Source: Deltaproteobacteria bacterium (GTDB lineage: Bacteria > Desulfobacterota > Syntrophia > Syntrophales > UBA8958). From it: 44,191 nt of DNA. The notes under the pieces are model-generated. The model saw only the letters and a program-made list of their open reading frames with translations, made no database searches and had not been told where the DNA came from. The stretch covers positions 1-44,191 of the forward strand of contig JAKPCH010000014.1 of assembly GCA_029553375.1 (NCBI GenBank), read 5' to 3'. Positions 8,661-16,615 of the stretch are shown in pieces; position 1 is the first letter of the stretch; every line of letters starts with the position of its first letter. A program made the translations under genes and the position numbers.

Positions 8661-10169
8661 TTAAAAATCCGTGATATCCAGGCCCGCCGCCGCCATGGAC
8701 GCCGCCCGGAGCATCCCCGCGGCCTTGGCGGCCGTTTCCTCGTATTCCGCCTGGGGGTCCGAATCGGCCACGATCCCGGCCCCCACCTGGAGGGACAGCT
8801 CCCGCCCCCTGAGCTCCAGGGTCCGGATGGTGATGCAGAAGTCCATCCCTCCCCCGTAGGCGAAGTAGCCCACGGCCCCCCCGTAGGCCCCCCGGTCCTG
8901 TGGTTCCAACTCCGCGATGATCTCCATGGCCCTCACCTTCGGGGCCCCCGTCAGGGTCCCGGCGGGGAAACAGGCCCGGAAGAGGTCGAAGGCGTCCTTT
9001 CCCTCCTCCAGCTCCGCCCGGATGGTCGAGACGAGGTGCATGACGTGGGAGTAGCGCTCCACGTTCATGTAGGCGGTGACCTGGACGCTCCCCGTCCTCG
9101 CCACCCTCCCCAGGTCGTTCCTCCCGAGGTCGACGAGCATGACGTGCTCCGCCCTCTCCTTCGGGTCCCCGAGGAGCTCGTCCGCCAGGCGCCGGTCCTC
9201 CTGCTCCGTCCGCCCCCTCCGCCTCGTCCCGGCGATGGGCCTCAGGAGGGCCTCGTCGCCCTCGAGGCGCACCATCACCTCCGGGGAGGAACCGATGAGG
9301 TGGAGGTCTTCGCACCTCAGGAAAAAGAGGTAGGGGGAGGGGTTGATGAACCTCAGGGCCCGGTAGAGGTCCAGGGGGGGCAGATCGACCTCCCCCCTCA
9401 GACGGCGCGAGAGGACCACCTGGATGGCGTCGCCCCTGACGATATGTTCCTTGGCCCGGCGGACGAGGTCCCGGAAGGCGGCGGGCGTCACGTCGCTCTC
9501 CAGGGACGGGGCCGCCGCCCGCGCCGCCGCACCGAGGGAGGGCGTGACGGCCCCCCGGCCCTCCCCCAGGGCGGAGATCATCCCCTCGACCCGCCCCACG
9601 GCGCGCCCGTAGGCCTCCGCGGCGTCCCCGTCCCCCTCCTCGACGGCGGCGTAGGAGACCACCTTGAGGGTGTGGCGGACGCGGTCGAAGACGATGACGG
9701 TGTCGGTGATCATGAAGGCCCCCAGGTCCCTCTCCTCGTCCCTCGTCAAGAGACCACGGAGGCGGTCCTCGAAGAAGCCCACGGCCTCGTAGTTGAAGTA
9801 ACCCACGGCCCCCCCGCAGAACCGGGGCAGGTGAGGCAGAGAGACCGTCGGCCCCTCCGAGACGATCCCCCTCAGGACGCCGAGGGGGTCGCCGTGGTGG
9901 GGCACGCGGCGGACGGAGCCGTTTTGCATGATCACCACCTCCCGTGCCCGCAGGCGGACCACCGCCCGGGGGTCGGTGCCGATGAAGGTGTAGCGGCCCC
10001 ATTTCTCCCCCCCCTCGACGCTCTCCAGGAGAAAGACGAAGGGGCGGTCGCAAAAACGTTTGAGGACCGTCACGGGCGTCTCGCCGTCGGCGAGGATCTC
10101 CCCGTAGACGGGCACCCTGGCGCCCCCCTCGGCGAGGCGCCGGAACTCTTCCCAGGTCGGACGGATCAT
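8661..10169 (-). CDS. trpE: anthranilate synthase component I
   Basis: Makes anthranilate from chorismate using ammonia from TrpG. The 502-residue product has the Trp-binding element FLLESVEGGEKWGRYTF near the N-terminus, so feedback inhibition by tryptophan is expected, and a chorismate-binding domain with PIAGTRRRG, VDLGRNDLGR, FPAGTLTGAPKVRAM and GGAVGYFAYGG. GGGAGTCGAGAA precedes ATG 10169. First structural gene of the trp operon, 24 bp beyond the attenuator terminator. Confidence 0.97.
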   Translation of the reverse strand: MIRPTWEEFRRLAEGGARVPVYGEILADGETPVTVLKRFCDRPFVFLLESVEGGEKWGRYTFIGTDPRAVVRLRAREVVIMQNGSVRRVPHHGDPLGVLRGIVSEGPTVSLPHLPRFCGGAVGYFNYEAVGFFEDRLRGLLTRDEERDLGAFMITDTVIVFDRVRHTLKVVSYAAVEEGDGDAAEAYGRAVGRVEGMISALGEGRGAVTPSLGAAARAAAPSLESDVTPAAFRDLVRRAKEHIVRGDAIQVVLSRRLRGEVDLPPLDLYRALRFINPSPYLFFLRCEDLHLIGSSPEVMVRLEGDEALLRPIAGTRRRGRTEQEDRRLADELLGDPKERAEHVMLVDLGRNDLGRVARTGSVQVTAYMNVERYSHVMHLVSTIRAELEEGKDAFDLFRACFPAGTLTGAPKVRAMEIIAELEPQDRGAYGGAVGYFAYGGGMDFCITIRTLELRGRELSLQVGAGIVADSDPQAEYEETAAKAAGMLRAASMAAAGLDITDF

Positions 10170-10193
10170 TTCTCGACTCCCAAGGGACCAAAC

Positions 10194-10225
10194 AAAAAGG
10201 CCGTGCTCCGAGGCACGGCCTTTTT
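10194..10225 (-). terminator. trp attenuator terminator
   Basis: Perfect 13-bp stem (10194-10206 with 10213-10225), six-base loop, ending on the minus strand in GGCCTTTTTGTTTG. It lies between the leader peptide stop (10304) and trpE (10169), the place of an attenuator. The 17 bases at 10189-10205 are identical to 18771-18787 in the aroF attenuator. Confidence 0.88.
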
Positions 10226-10245
10226 TCGAGATGAGGGCGAACGAA

Positions 10246-10282
10246 AAGGCCGCGGAGCACCCGGCGGGTTCCCCGCGGCCTT
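10246..10282 (-). promoter_or_regulatory. trp leader hairpin (candidate antiterminator or first terminator)
   Basis: 10-bp stem AAGGCCGCGG / CCGCGGCCTT (arms 10273-10282 and 10246-10255), followed on the minus strand by TTCGTT. Its 5' arm can instead pair with CGCGGCCT at 10332-10339, immediately after the Trp codons, and its 3' arm can pair with AAAAGGCC of the following terminator. These exclusive pairings are what an attenuator needs. The direction of control cannot be decided by eye. Confidence 0.6.
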
Positions 10283-10303
10283 CGATTCCCTGTCAGTCAA
10301 AGA

Positions 10304-10378
10304 TCAACGGCGGCGGACGAACCCCTCCCTGAGGCCGCGCCACCACCAGCTGTTCCTTCCGCTTACGAAAATCATCAT
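10304..10378 (-). CDS. trpL: trp operon leader peptide with three tandem Trp codons
   Basis: A 24-residue reading frame, MMIFVSGRNSWWWRG followed by a basic end -FVRRR-stop. It starts at ATG 10378 with GAGG five bases upstream; a second ATG follows at once. Three consecutive TGG codons occupy 10348-10340. It lies upstream of trpE and ahead of two hairpins, the last a strong terminator. This is the classic layout for ribosome-mediated attenuation by charged tRNA-Trp. Too short for routine gene calling. The Arg-Arg-Arg-stop ending matches that of the aroF leader. Confidence 0.88.
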   Translation of the reverse strand: MMIFVSGRNSWWWRGLREGFVRRR

Positions 10379-10396
10379 CGATTCCTCACCGATGCC

Positions 10397-10424
10397 GCCT
10401 AACAGAACCTTTCACCCCTGTCAA
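10397..10424 (-). promoter_or_regulatory. candidate trp promoter
   Basis: TTGACA (10424-10419) overlaps the tyrA stop, and TTAGGC lies 16 bp further (10402-10397). The -35 is perfect and the -10 poor. The distance from TTGACA to the leader start (41 bp) is close to that in the aroF leader (47 bp). Read-through from tyrA is the alternative way to transcribe trp. Confidence 0.4.
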
Positions 10425-11155
10425 CCCTTTTTTGTCAAGGCCTCCATTTGCTCCCGGAAAAGATCGAGGAAGCGTCTCGCGTGGGGCCCCACGTGGGGAT
10501 TCTCCCCCACCAGGGCACGGTAGAGGGGGGGATTGGCCGAGACGCGGTCCACGAGGTCCATCCGGGCCCGAAAGGCGGGGGTGGAGAAGGCCGCCAGTTC
10601 CTCCCGGGAGAGACCGCCGGCCGCGACGGCCAGGCCGAAGACGAGGTTGTCGAGGTGGTTCAGACCCTGGACGACGGCCATGATCTCGTCGTGGCGCCCG
10701 GCGTCGGCGACGACGACCCGGGCCCCCGCCTCCTTAAGGACCCGGGTGATCCAACCCCGCCCCTCCTCTCCCCGGCCGGGGCAGAGGACGACGTTCTCCC
10801 CCCTCAGGGAGGTCACCCGGGGGCCGAAGAGGGGGTGGAGGCCCACGACCTCGCCCGGGGCCGTCTCCATCATGGCCGCCATGGCCTCGACCTTCAGGGA
10901 GGTGAGGTCCATGAGGAGGGAGTCGGGCGGCAGGTGGGCCCCCACGGCCCGGATCACCTCCACCGTGGCGGGGATGGGGACGGCGACGACGACGACCCGG
11001 CAGAGGCCCGCCAGCTCCCGCGGCGAAGGCCCCTCCCTCCTGCCCGCCGTCACGACCTCGTGACCCCGTTTACGGAAAAAGGCGGCGAACCAGGCGCCCA
11101 TGCCGCCCGTGCCGCCCATGATCCCGATCTTTTCCCTGTCCCAGCGCTCCCCCAC
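10421..11155 (-). CDS. tyrA: prephenate dehydrogenase
   Basis: Oxidatively decarboxylates prephenate to 4-hydroxyphenylpyruvate, the tyrosine branch. Of 244 residues, short for the family and without a C-terminal ACT domain. The N-terminus has the NAD(P)-binding loop IGIMGGTGGMGAWFA; the characteristic GLHPLFGP and the helical segment QGLNHLDNLVFG follow. GTG 11155 starts four bases after the aroC stop with GGGGTGAG upstream. Cyclohexadienyl (arogenate) dehydrogenase activity is possible. It ends the aro block, and the trp leader starts about 40 bp later. Confidence 0.92.
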   Translation of the reverse strand: MGERWDREKIGIMGGTGGMGAWFAAFFRKRGHEVVTAGRREGPSPRELAGLCRVVVVAVPIPATVEVIRAVGAHLPPDSLLMDLTSLKVEAMAAMMETAPGEVVGLHPLFGPRVTSLRGENVVLCPGRGEEGRGWITRVLKEAGARVVVADAGRHDEIMAVVQGLNHLDNLVFGLAVAAGGLSREELAAFSTPAFRARMDLVDRVSANPPLYRALVGENPHVGPHARRFLDLFREQMEALTKKG

Positions 11156-11159
11156 GGTC

Positions 11160-12218
11160 TCACCCCCCCACGACGGCCCGCTGACGCAGGAGGTGGTCCG
11201 CCAGGACCAGGCAGACCATGGCCTCGCAGACGGGGAGGATCCGGGGGAGGACGCAGACGTCGTGGCGTCCCCGGACGCGGATCTTCCGCGGTTCTCCCCG
11301 CACGTCGACGGTCGCCTGCGGGGCCGCCACGGAGGGGATGGGCTTGCAGGCCGCCCTCAGGACGATCTCCTGGCCCGTGCTGATCCCCGCCAGGACGCCG
11401 CCGGCGTTGTTGCTCAAGAACCCCCCGGGGACGAGGGGGTCGTTGGCGGCGGTCCCCCTCATGGCGGCGGCGGCGAAACCGGCCCCGATCTCCACGGCCT
11501 TCACCGTCCCGATGCCCATGAGGGCCCCCGCCAGGGCGGCGTCGAGTTTCTCGAAGACCGGTTCCCCCAGGCCCGGCGGGCAGCCCGTGACCCTGATCTC
11601 GCAGACGCCCCCCACGGTGTCCCCTTCCCTCCGGCAGTCGGCCAGGACCTTGGCCATGGCCGCGAAGGCCTCGGCGTCGGGGCAGGCAAGGTCGTTGCCC
11701 CGGGCTTCCTCTTCGCGGAAGCGGGTGATCCCGACACCGCCTACGGCCACGGTGAAGGCCCTGACGACCATCCCCGCCCGGCCGATGACCTTCCGGGCCA
11801 CGGCCCCGGCGGCGACGCGGGCCGCCGTCTCCCGCCCCGACGCCCTGCCCCCGCCCCGGTGGTCCCGGTGGGAGTATTTCATCCAGTAGGTGAAGTCCCC
11901 GTGGCCCGGGCGGAACACCTCCCTCAGCTCCTCGTAGGGGGCCGGGTCGGCGTCGGCGTTCCTTATCAGAAGGGCGATGGGGGTCCCCGTCGTCTTCCCC
12001 TCGAAGACCCCCGAGAGGATCTCCACCCGGTCCCCCTCCCGCCGGGTCGTGGCGAAGCGGCCCCGGCCCGGACGGCGCCGGTCGAGGTCCCCCTGGATGT
12101 CCTCCTCCCCCAGGGGGAGGCCCGGGGGGCAGCCGTCGATGACGGCCCCGACGGCGGGGCCGTGGGACTCGCCCCAGGTGGTCACCCGAAAGACGCTGCC
12201 TATCGTGTTGCCGGCCAT
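11160..12218 (-). CDS. aroC: chorismate synthase
   Basis: Last step of the shikimate pathway, converting EPSP to chorismate with reduced FMN. The 352-residue product is of normal length. The signatures [43 protein letters not shown] and the RGGGRASGRETAARV loop are all seen. GGGAGAACTGAGATT precedes ATG 12218, which overlaps the end of aroK by 19 bp. The reduced-flavin requirement suits an anaerobe but does not prove it. Confidence 0.97.
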   Translation of the reverse strand: MAGNTIGSVFRVTTWGESHGPAVGAVIDGCPPGLPLGEEDIQGDLDRRRPGRGRFATTRREGDRVEILSGVFEGKTTGTPIALLIRNADADPAPYEELREVFRPGHGDFTYWMKYSHRDHRGGGRASGRETAARVAAGAVARKVIGRAGMVVRAFTVAVGGVGITRFREEEARGNDLACPDAEAFAAMAKVLADCRREGDTVGGVCEIRVTGCPPGLGEPVFEKLDAALAGALMGIGTVKAVEIGAGFAAAAMRGTAANDPLVPGGFLSNNAGGVLAGISTGQEIVLRAACKPIPSVAAPQATVDVRGEPRKIRVRGRHDVCVLPRILPVCEAMVCLVLADHLLRQRAVVGG

Positions 12219-12733
12219 AATCTCAGTTCTCCCATGATCTCTTGGGCCGCCTCCGGGGGCGTGAGCCCCGTCGTCTCCACGACCAGATCGGCGACGGACC
12301 GATAGAGGGGGACCCGTTCCTCAAGGGCCGCGAGGGTGTCGGCGACGAGATCGCCGCCCTTGAGGGACGGCCGCTGGGGGGCCGTCTTCCCATCGGCGGC
12401 GATCCTTTTGATGAGCTCTTCCGGCGCCGCCGCGAGGTAGACGAAGACACCCCTCCCCCTCAGGAGGCGGACGTTTTCGGGGTCCACGACGGCACCGCCC
12501 CCGAGGGCGATGACGGCGTCGTCCGTTTTCTCCGCCAGGTCCCGGACGGCCTCCCTCTCCAGGCGGCGGAAGGCCCCCCACCCCCCCCGGGCGACGACGG
12601 CGGCGATGGAGGCGCCCGAACGCTCCTGGACCATGGCGTCCGTGTCGTAGAAGGGTCTTTTCAGCCACCGGGCCAGGAGGGCCCCCACCGTCGTCTTGCC
12701 GGCCCCCCGGAAACCGATGAGGACGAGGTTCAT
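12200..12733 (-). CDS. aroK: shikimate kinase
   Basis: Phosphorylates shikimate at the 3-hydroxyl using ATP. Of 177 residues, with P-loop GFRGAGKTT (7-15), shikimate-binding DTD (30-32), ALGGGAVVD as the Walker-B-like glycine segment, and the lid region around RPSLKGGD. Start ATG 12733 overlaps the aroA stop as ATGA, so the very long open frame running upstream is not the gene. Confidence 0.96.
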   Translation of the reverse strand: MNLVLIGFRGAGKTTVGALLARWLKRPFYDTDAMVQERSGASIAAVVARGGWGAFRRLEREAVRDLAEKTDDAVIALGGGAVVDPENVRLLRGRGVFVYLAAAPEELIKRIAADGKTAPQRPSLKGGDLVADTLAALEERVPLYRSVADLVVETTGLTPPEAAQEIMGELRLWPATR

Positions 12734-14019
12734 CTCAAACCCCCAAGGGTCTCCCAGAAGGAGGGGAAGGACTTGGCCACGCATGAGGGGTCGCGGATGA
12801 CCATGGACCCCGTGGCCATCCCCAGGGCGGCGAAACTCATGGCGATGCGGTGATCGTCGTAGGTCTCGATCTCGGCCCCGTGGGGTCTCCCCCCCTCGAT
12901 GACGAGGCCGTCCGGGGTCTCCCAAACCGAAACCCCCGTCTTCTTGAGCTCCGTCGCCAGGGCCTTCAGACGGTCGCTCTCCTTGATGCGGAGGTGGGCG
13001 GCGTTCTCGATCACCGTCCTCCCCTCCCGGCAAGCCGCCACGACGGCCAGGGTGGGGACCAAGTCCGGCGTGTCCCCCATGTCGAAGACCATCTCCCCCC
13101 CGGGCAGGGGGCCGCCGATCACCGCCACCCCCCCGCCCTCGGCCTCGACGCGACAGCCCAGGCGGCCCAGGTGCCCCAGAAAGGCCGCGTCGCCCTGGAG
13201 GGTCCGGGGCGGGAGGTTCGTCACCACCACGGCGGCCCCGCACAGGGGGGCGAGGGCGAGGAAATAGGAGGCGCTCGAGGCGTCCCCCTCCACGGCGAAC
13301 ACCCCGGGGCGGTAAGGTCTCCCGGCGGGGATGAGCCAGGACCGGGGGTCGGGGTGGGAGACACGGACGCCGAAGGCCTCCATGACCCCTTTCGTCATGG
13401 CCAGGTAGGGGCGGGACGTCACGGACCCCGCCAACTCGATCTCCACGTCCCTGCGGGCGTAGGGGGCCGCGATCATGACGGCCGAGACGTACTGGCTGCT
13501 GTCGAGGTCCCCGAAGACGGCCCTTCCCCCTTCGAGGCCCGCCGCCTCCAGGGTCAGGGGCGGACACCCCTCCTTCCCCTCGTAGCGCACGACGGCGCCC
13601 ATACCGGCGAGGACCACCGCGAGGGGGGCCACGGGGCGCTGGTGGAGGCGCTGTGTGCCCCTGAACCTGAAGGGGCCCCGCCCGAGGGCGGCCACACCCA
13701 TGACCAGACGCAGGGCCGTGCCGTTGTTCCCCACGTCTATCCCGGAAGGGGGACAGGCCACGGCGCCGGCCGTACCCGTGACGACGAGGTCGTTCCCCCT
13801 TCTTTCGATCACCGCCCCCAGGCGGCCGAGGGCCTCCATGAGGACGAAGGTGTCCTCCGAGAGGAGGGCGTCGCGGATCACCGAGGTCCCCGCCGCCAGG
13901 GAGGCGATGACCAGGGCCCGCTGGGTGTAGCTCTTCGAGCCGGGGACGGTCACCGTCGCCTCCCTTTTTTGCCATTTCTCCACCTTAAACGTCGGGCCCA
14001 TCCTCCCCTCGCTTTCCAT
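12730..14019 (-). CDS. aroA: 5-enolpyruvylshikimate-3-phosphate synthase
   Basis: Condenses shikimate 3-phosphate with phosphoenolpyruvate. About 429 residues. The signature elements are VPGSKSYTQRALVIASL near the N-terminus, DVGNNGTALRLVMG, LDSSQYVSAVMIAAP, EGDASSASYFLALA and DDHRIAMSFAALG near the C-terminus. I chose ATG 14019 because GGGGA lies six bases upstream; GTG 14031 and ATG 14001 are alternatives and differ only before the first beta strand. It overlaps the end of aroE. Confidence 0.96.
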   Translation of the reverse strand: MESEGRMGPTFKVEKWQKREATVTVPGSKSYTQRALVIASLAAGTSVIRDALLSEDTFVLMEALGRLGAVIERRGNDLVVTGTAGAVACPPSGIDVGNNGTALRLVMGVAALGRGPFRFRGTQRLHQRPVAPLAVVLAGMGAVVRYEGKEGCPPLTLEAAGLEGGRAVFGDLDSSQYVSAVMIAAPYARRDVEIELAGSVTSRPYLAMTKGVMEAFGVRVSHPDPRSWLIPAGRPYRPGVFAVEGDASSASYFLALAPLCGAAVVVTNLPPRTLQGDAAFLGHLGRLGCRVEAEGGGVAVIGGPLPGGEMVFDMGDTPDLVPTLAVVAACREGRTVIENAAHLRIKESDRLKALATELKKTGVSVWETPDGLVIEGGRPHGAEIETYDDHRIAMSFAALGMATGSMVIRDPSCVAKSFPSFWETLGGLR

Positions 14020-14851
14020 CGTTTTCCCCACCGCCGGATCCGGGGACGGGGAGACCGACCCCCTCGTAGAGGGCCTTCTCCATGACCGCCAGGGGCGGGG
14101 TCAGGCCCGTCCAGATCCGGATCTGTCCCGCCCCCTGGTGGAGGAACATCCTCAGACCGGATACGACGAGGCACCCCGCCCGATCGGCCAGGGTCAGGAG
14201 CCTCGTCCGGGGGGGGCGATAGACGGCGTCCATGACCCACCGAAAACGCCCCAGTTCCCTTTCCCCCAGAAGGGAGGCGTCCTCGTTAGGCGCCATCCCC
14301 ACGGGGGTGGTGTGGATGAGGCCCTCGGCCTCCACGCGGCCTATCTCCCCGAGGGGCACGAAGGCGCAACCGAAGGCGCCTGCCAGGGCCTCGCCCCGGC
14401 CGCCGTCGCGGTTGACGACGACGGGGATCCCGCCGGCGGCCCGAACGGCGAAGACGGCCGCCCTCGCCGCCCCCCCCGCCCCGAGGACGGCCACGACGGC
14501 ACCCGCCATGGACGTCCGTTCCTCGACGCCCGCCCGGATGCCGAGCCAGTCCGTGTTGAAACCCACCAGACGGCCGGCGTCGTTCCTGACGGTGTTGACG
14601 GCGCCGATGGCGAGGGCCTCCCCCGCCACCTCGTCCAGGTAAGGGATGATGACCTCCTTCAGGGGCATGGTGACGCTCACCCCCCTGAGGCCCCTCTCCC
14701 TGATCGTCGCGACGCAGGCCGCGGCCGCGGCGACGGGGTAGGCCTCGTAGGCGGCCTCGATCCCCAGGGCCGCGAAGGCCGCCCGGTGCATGGCCGGGGA
14801 GAGGCTGTGACCCAGGGGGAACCCGCAGAGTCCGAAGGGGGCCTTACCCAT
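13985..14851 (-). CDS. aroE: shikimate 5-dehydrogenase
   Basis: NADP-dependent reduction of 3-dehydroshikimate. Of 288 residues. The substrate motif GHSLSPAMHRAAF, catalytic Lys65 in VTMPLKE and Asp101 in GFNTDW match the Escherichia coli enzyme in position. The nucleotide loop is VLGAGGAARAAVFA, followed by VVNRDG. ATG 14851 is preferred over ATG 14857 because GGAGG lies six bases before it. The gene overlaps both neighbours. The C-terminal 20 residues are a low-complexity acidic/Gly tail. Confidence 0.96.
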   Translation of the reverse strand: MGKAPFGLCGFPLGHSLSPAMHRAAFAALGIEAAYEAYPVAAAAACVATIRERGLRGVSVTMPLKEVIIPYLDEVAGEALAIGAVNTVRNDAGRLVGFNTDWLGIRAGVEERTSMAGAVVAVLGAGGAARAAVFAVRAAGGIPVVVNRDGGRGEALAGAFGCAFVPLGEIGRVEAEGLIHTTPVGMAPNEDASLLGERELGRFRWVMDAVYRPPRTRLLTLADRAGCLVVSGLRMFLHQGAGQIRIWTGLTPPLAVMEKALYEGVGLPVPGSGGGENDGKRGEDGPDV

Positions 14852-15536
14852 CCTCATCCTCCCCCAGGACGGCCAGGAGCCTCGTCATCTCCCCCACGCC
14901 GAACTGACCCGGCGCCGTGGGTCCCGCCGTGTCGAGGCGGCAGTAGGTGAGGGGGCTCCCCAAGAGGGCCCCATAGACGCGGCTCATCCGCCCGGCCTCT
15001 CCCATGGCGAAGGCCACGACCTCCCGTCCCTCCCGGCGCCCCCGCGGGATGAGACTCAGGACGCGCAGGCCGTCGGCGGCCGTCTCGGCCCGGGTGACGA
15101 TCTTTATCACGTCGGCGCCCGCGTCCCGGCAGGCCCGGTACCTCCCCGCCAGGGTCGCCGCGGGCGGCGTCCCGGCGAGGTCGTGGTGGGAGATGATGAG
15201 CCTCGTCCTTTTCCCCCCCCTTTCGACGGCCGCCGACAGGGCCTCCCGGAGGGCCCGCGGCGTCCTCAGCTCCACGTCCACGTAATCCACCCCCGCCTCG
15301 GCCGCCGCGATGAGGGGGGCGATCCGCTCCTCTTCCGTCCCCGTGAAGCACCCGCCCTCGTCGCGGCGCCGGTTCGTGACCACGAGCCTCCCCGGCCCGG
15401 CGTGCCAGAAATCGGCGGGGATCCCCCCCCTGAGACGGTCCAGGCGCACCTCGACGACCCCGGCGGCGCCCGCGGCCTCCACACGGAGGCGGCGGGCCTC
15501 CTCGACCGTGGCGGGCAGGACGGAGACGCAGATCAT
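14844..15536 (-). CDS. aroD: 3-dehydroquinate dehydratase, type I
   Basis: Schiff-base dehydration of 3-dehydroquinate to 3-dehydroshikimate. Of 230 residues. The catalytic His lies in LIISHHDLAG (about His118) and the Schiff-base lysine is Lys145 in DVIKIVT; EVRLDRL and TNRRRDEGG form the rest of the site. Type I, not the smaller type II enzyme. ATG 15536 shares a base with the pheA stop and has GGAGGG upstream. Confidence 0.95.
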   Translation of the reverse strand: MICVSVLPATVEEARRLRVEAAGAAGVVEVRLDRLRGGIPADFWHAGPGRLVVTNRRRDEGGCFTGTEEERIAPLIAAAEAGVDYVDVELRTPRALREALSAAVERGGKRTRLIISHHDLAGTPPAATLAGRYRACRDAGADVIKIVTRAETAADGLRVLSLIPRGRREGREVVAFAMGEAGRMSRVYGALLGSPLTYCRLDTAGPTAPGQFGVGEMTRLLAVLGEDEDG

Positions 15537-16615
15537 CAGTCGCCCTCCTTACGGGGATAGGAGCCGAGGATCTTCAGGGAGGAGGTCTTCCCCTCCAGGG
15601 CGGCGAGACACGACCGGAGGGGTTCCATCCCGGCGTGGCCCTCGAGGTCCACGAAGAACAGGTATTCCCACATCCGCTCCCGGATGGGGTGGGACTCGAT
15701 GCGCAGCAGGTTCACCCCCGCCGCCGCGAAGGGGCCGAGGGCCTCGTGGAGGGCCCCCGGGGCGTGGCGGGTCGTGAAGAGGAGCGACGTCTTGTCCCGT
15801 CCCGAGGGAGGCGTGGCCCTCCGGCCCAGGACCAGGAAACGGGTCGTGTTGCGCGGCGAATCCTCGATCCCCTCGACGGCGACCTTCATGCCGTGGATCT
15901 CCGCCGCCAGGCGCCCGCCCACGGCCGCCGCGTCCTCTTCCCCCCTGGCCCGCTCCACGGCCCGGGCCGTGCTCTCCGTCTCCACCCAGAGGGCCTGGGG
16001 GAGGTTCTCCCGCAACCACCGGCGGCATTGACCGAGGGCCTGGGGATGGGAATAGACGCGGCGGATCCCGTCCGTGCCGCCGTCGGCCGTGACGAGACAG
16101 TGGGAGACCCTCAGGCAGACCTCGGAGACGATGACGAGGGGCGTCGTGACGAGGCGCTCCAGGGTCGTCTTGACGGACCCCTCCCGGGAGTTCTCCACGG
16201 GGACCAGGGCCAGGGCGGAGGCGTCCCTCTCCGCCGCGTCGAAGACGTCGGGGATGGCGGGGGCGAAGAGGCACCTCGCCCCCCTCCCGAAGACGCGCTC
16301 CACGGCCGCGTGGCTGAAGGAGCCCGCCGGACCGAGGCAGGCCACCGTCACGGGTCCCTGAAGGGCCCGGCAGGCGGCCAGGATCTCGCGGTAGATCTCC
16401 TTGAGAGACTCGGGAGCCAGGGGGCCGTCACCGGCCCGGGCGATCCTCTCCATGACCCGGGCCTCCTGGGCGGGATCGTAGAAGGCCATCCCCGCCCGTT
16501 CCTTCAGCTCCCCCAACGCGCGGGCCAGAGCGGCCCGCTCGTTCAGGAGGGCCACGATCCCCTCGTCGAGGCGGGCGATCTCGGCCCGGAGCCTCTCCAT
16601 CTCCGTCCCCGTCAC
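15536..16615 (-). CDS. pheA: bifunctional chorismate mutase / prephenate dehydratase
   Basis: P-protein making prephenate and then phenylpyruvate, the phenylalanine branch. Of 359 residues. Residues about 5-85 are an AroQ mutase helix bundle (ERLRAEIARLDEGIVALLNE, then RAALARALGELK). Next is the dehydratase with GPAGSFSHAA, VPVENSREGSV and TTRFLVLG. An ACT regulatory domain ends the protein (GALHEALGPFAAAGVNLLRI). Where the usual Phe-binding motif reads ESRP this protein has ESHP, a possible change in feedback control. GTG 16615 overlaps the aroB stop and has GGAGGAGGG upstream; ATG 16600 is an alternative. Confidence 0.95.
   Translation of the reverse strand: MTGTEMERLRAEIARLDEGIVALLNERAALARALGELKERAGMAFYDPAQEARVMERIARAGDGPLAPESLKEIYREILAACRALQGPVTVACLGPAGSFSHAAVERVFGRGARCLFAPAIPDVFDAAERDASALALVPVENSREGSVKTTLERLVTTPLVIVSEVCLRVSHCLVTADGGTDGIRRVYSHPQALGQCRRWLRENLPQALWVETESTARAVERARGEEDAAAVGGRLAAEIHGMKVAVEGIEDSPRNTTRFLVLGRRATPPSGRDKTSLLFTTRHAPGALHEALGPFAAAGVNLLRIESHPIRERMWEYLFFVDLEGHAGMEPLRSCLAALEGKTSSLKILGSYPRKEGD

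Noticed and set aside
10433-10438. Second TTGACA upstream of the trp leader
   Set aside because: It lies in the last codons of tyrA, and no acceptable -10 lies 16-18 bp further.
12200-13975. 591-codon minus-strand frame as one large protein
   Set aside because: Only its last 177 codons, from 12733, are a real protein (AroK). The rest is the aroA region read in another frame.
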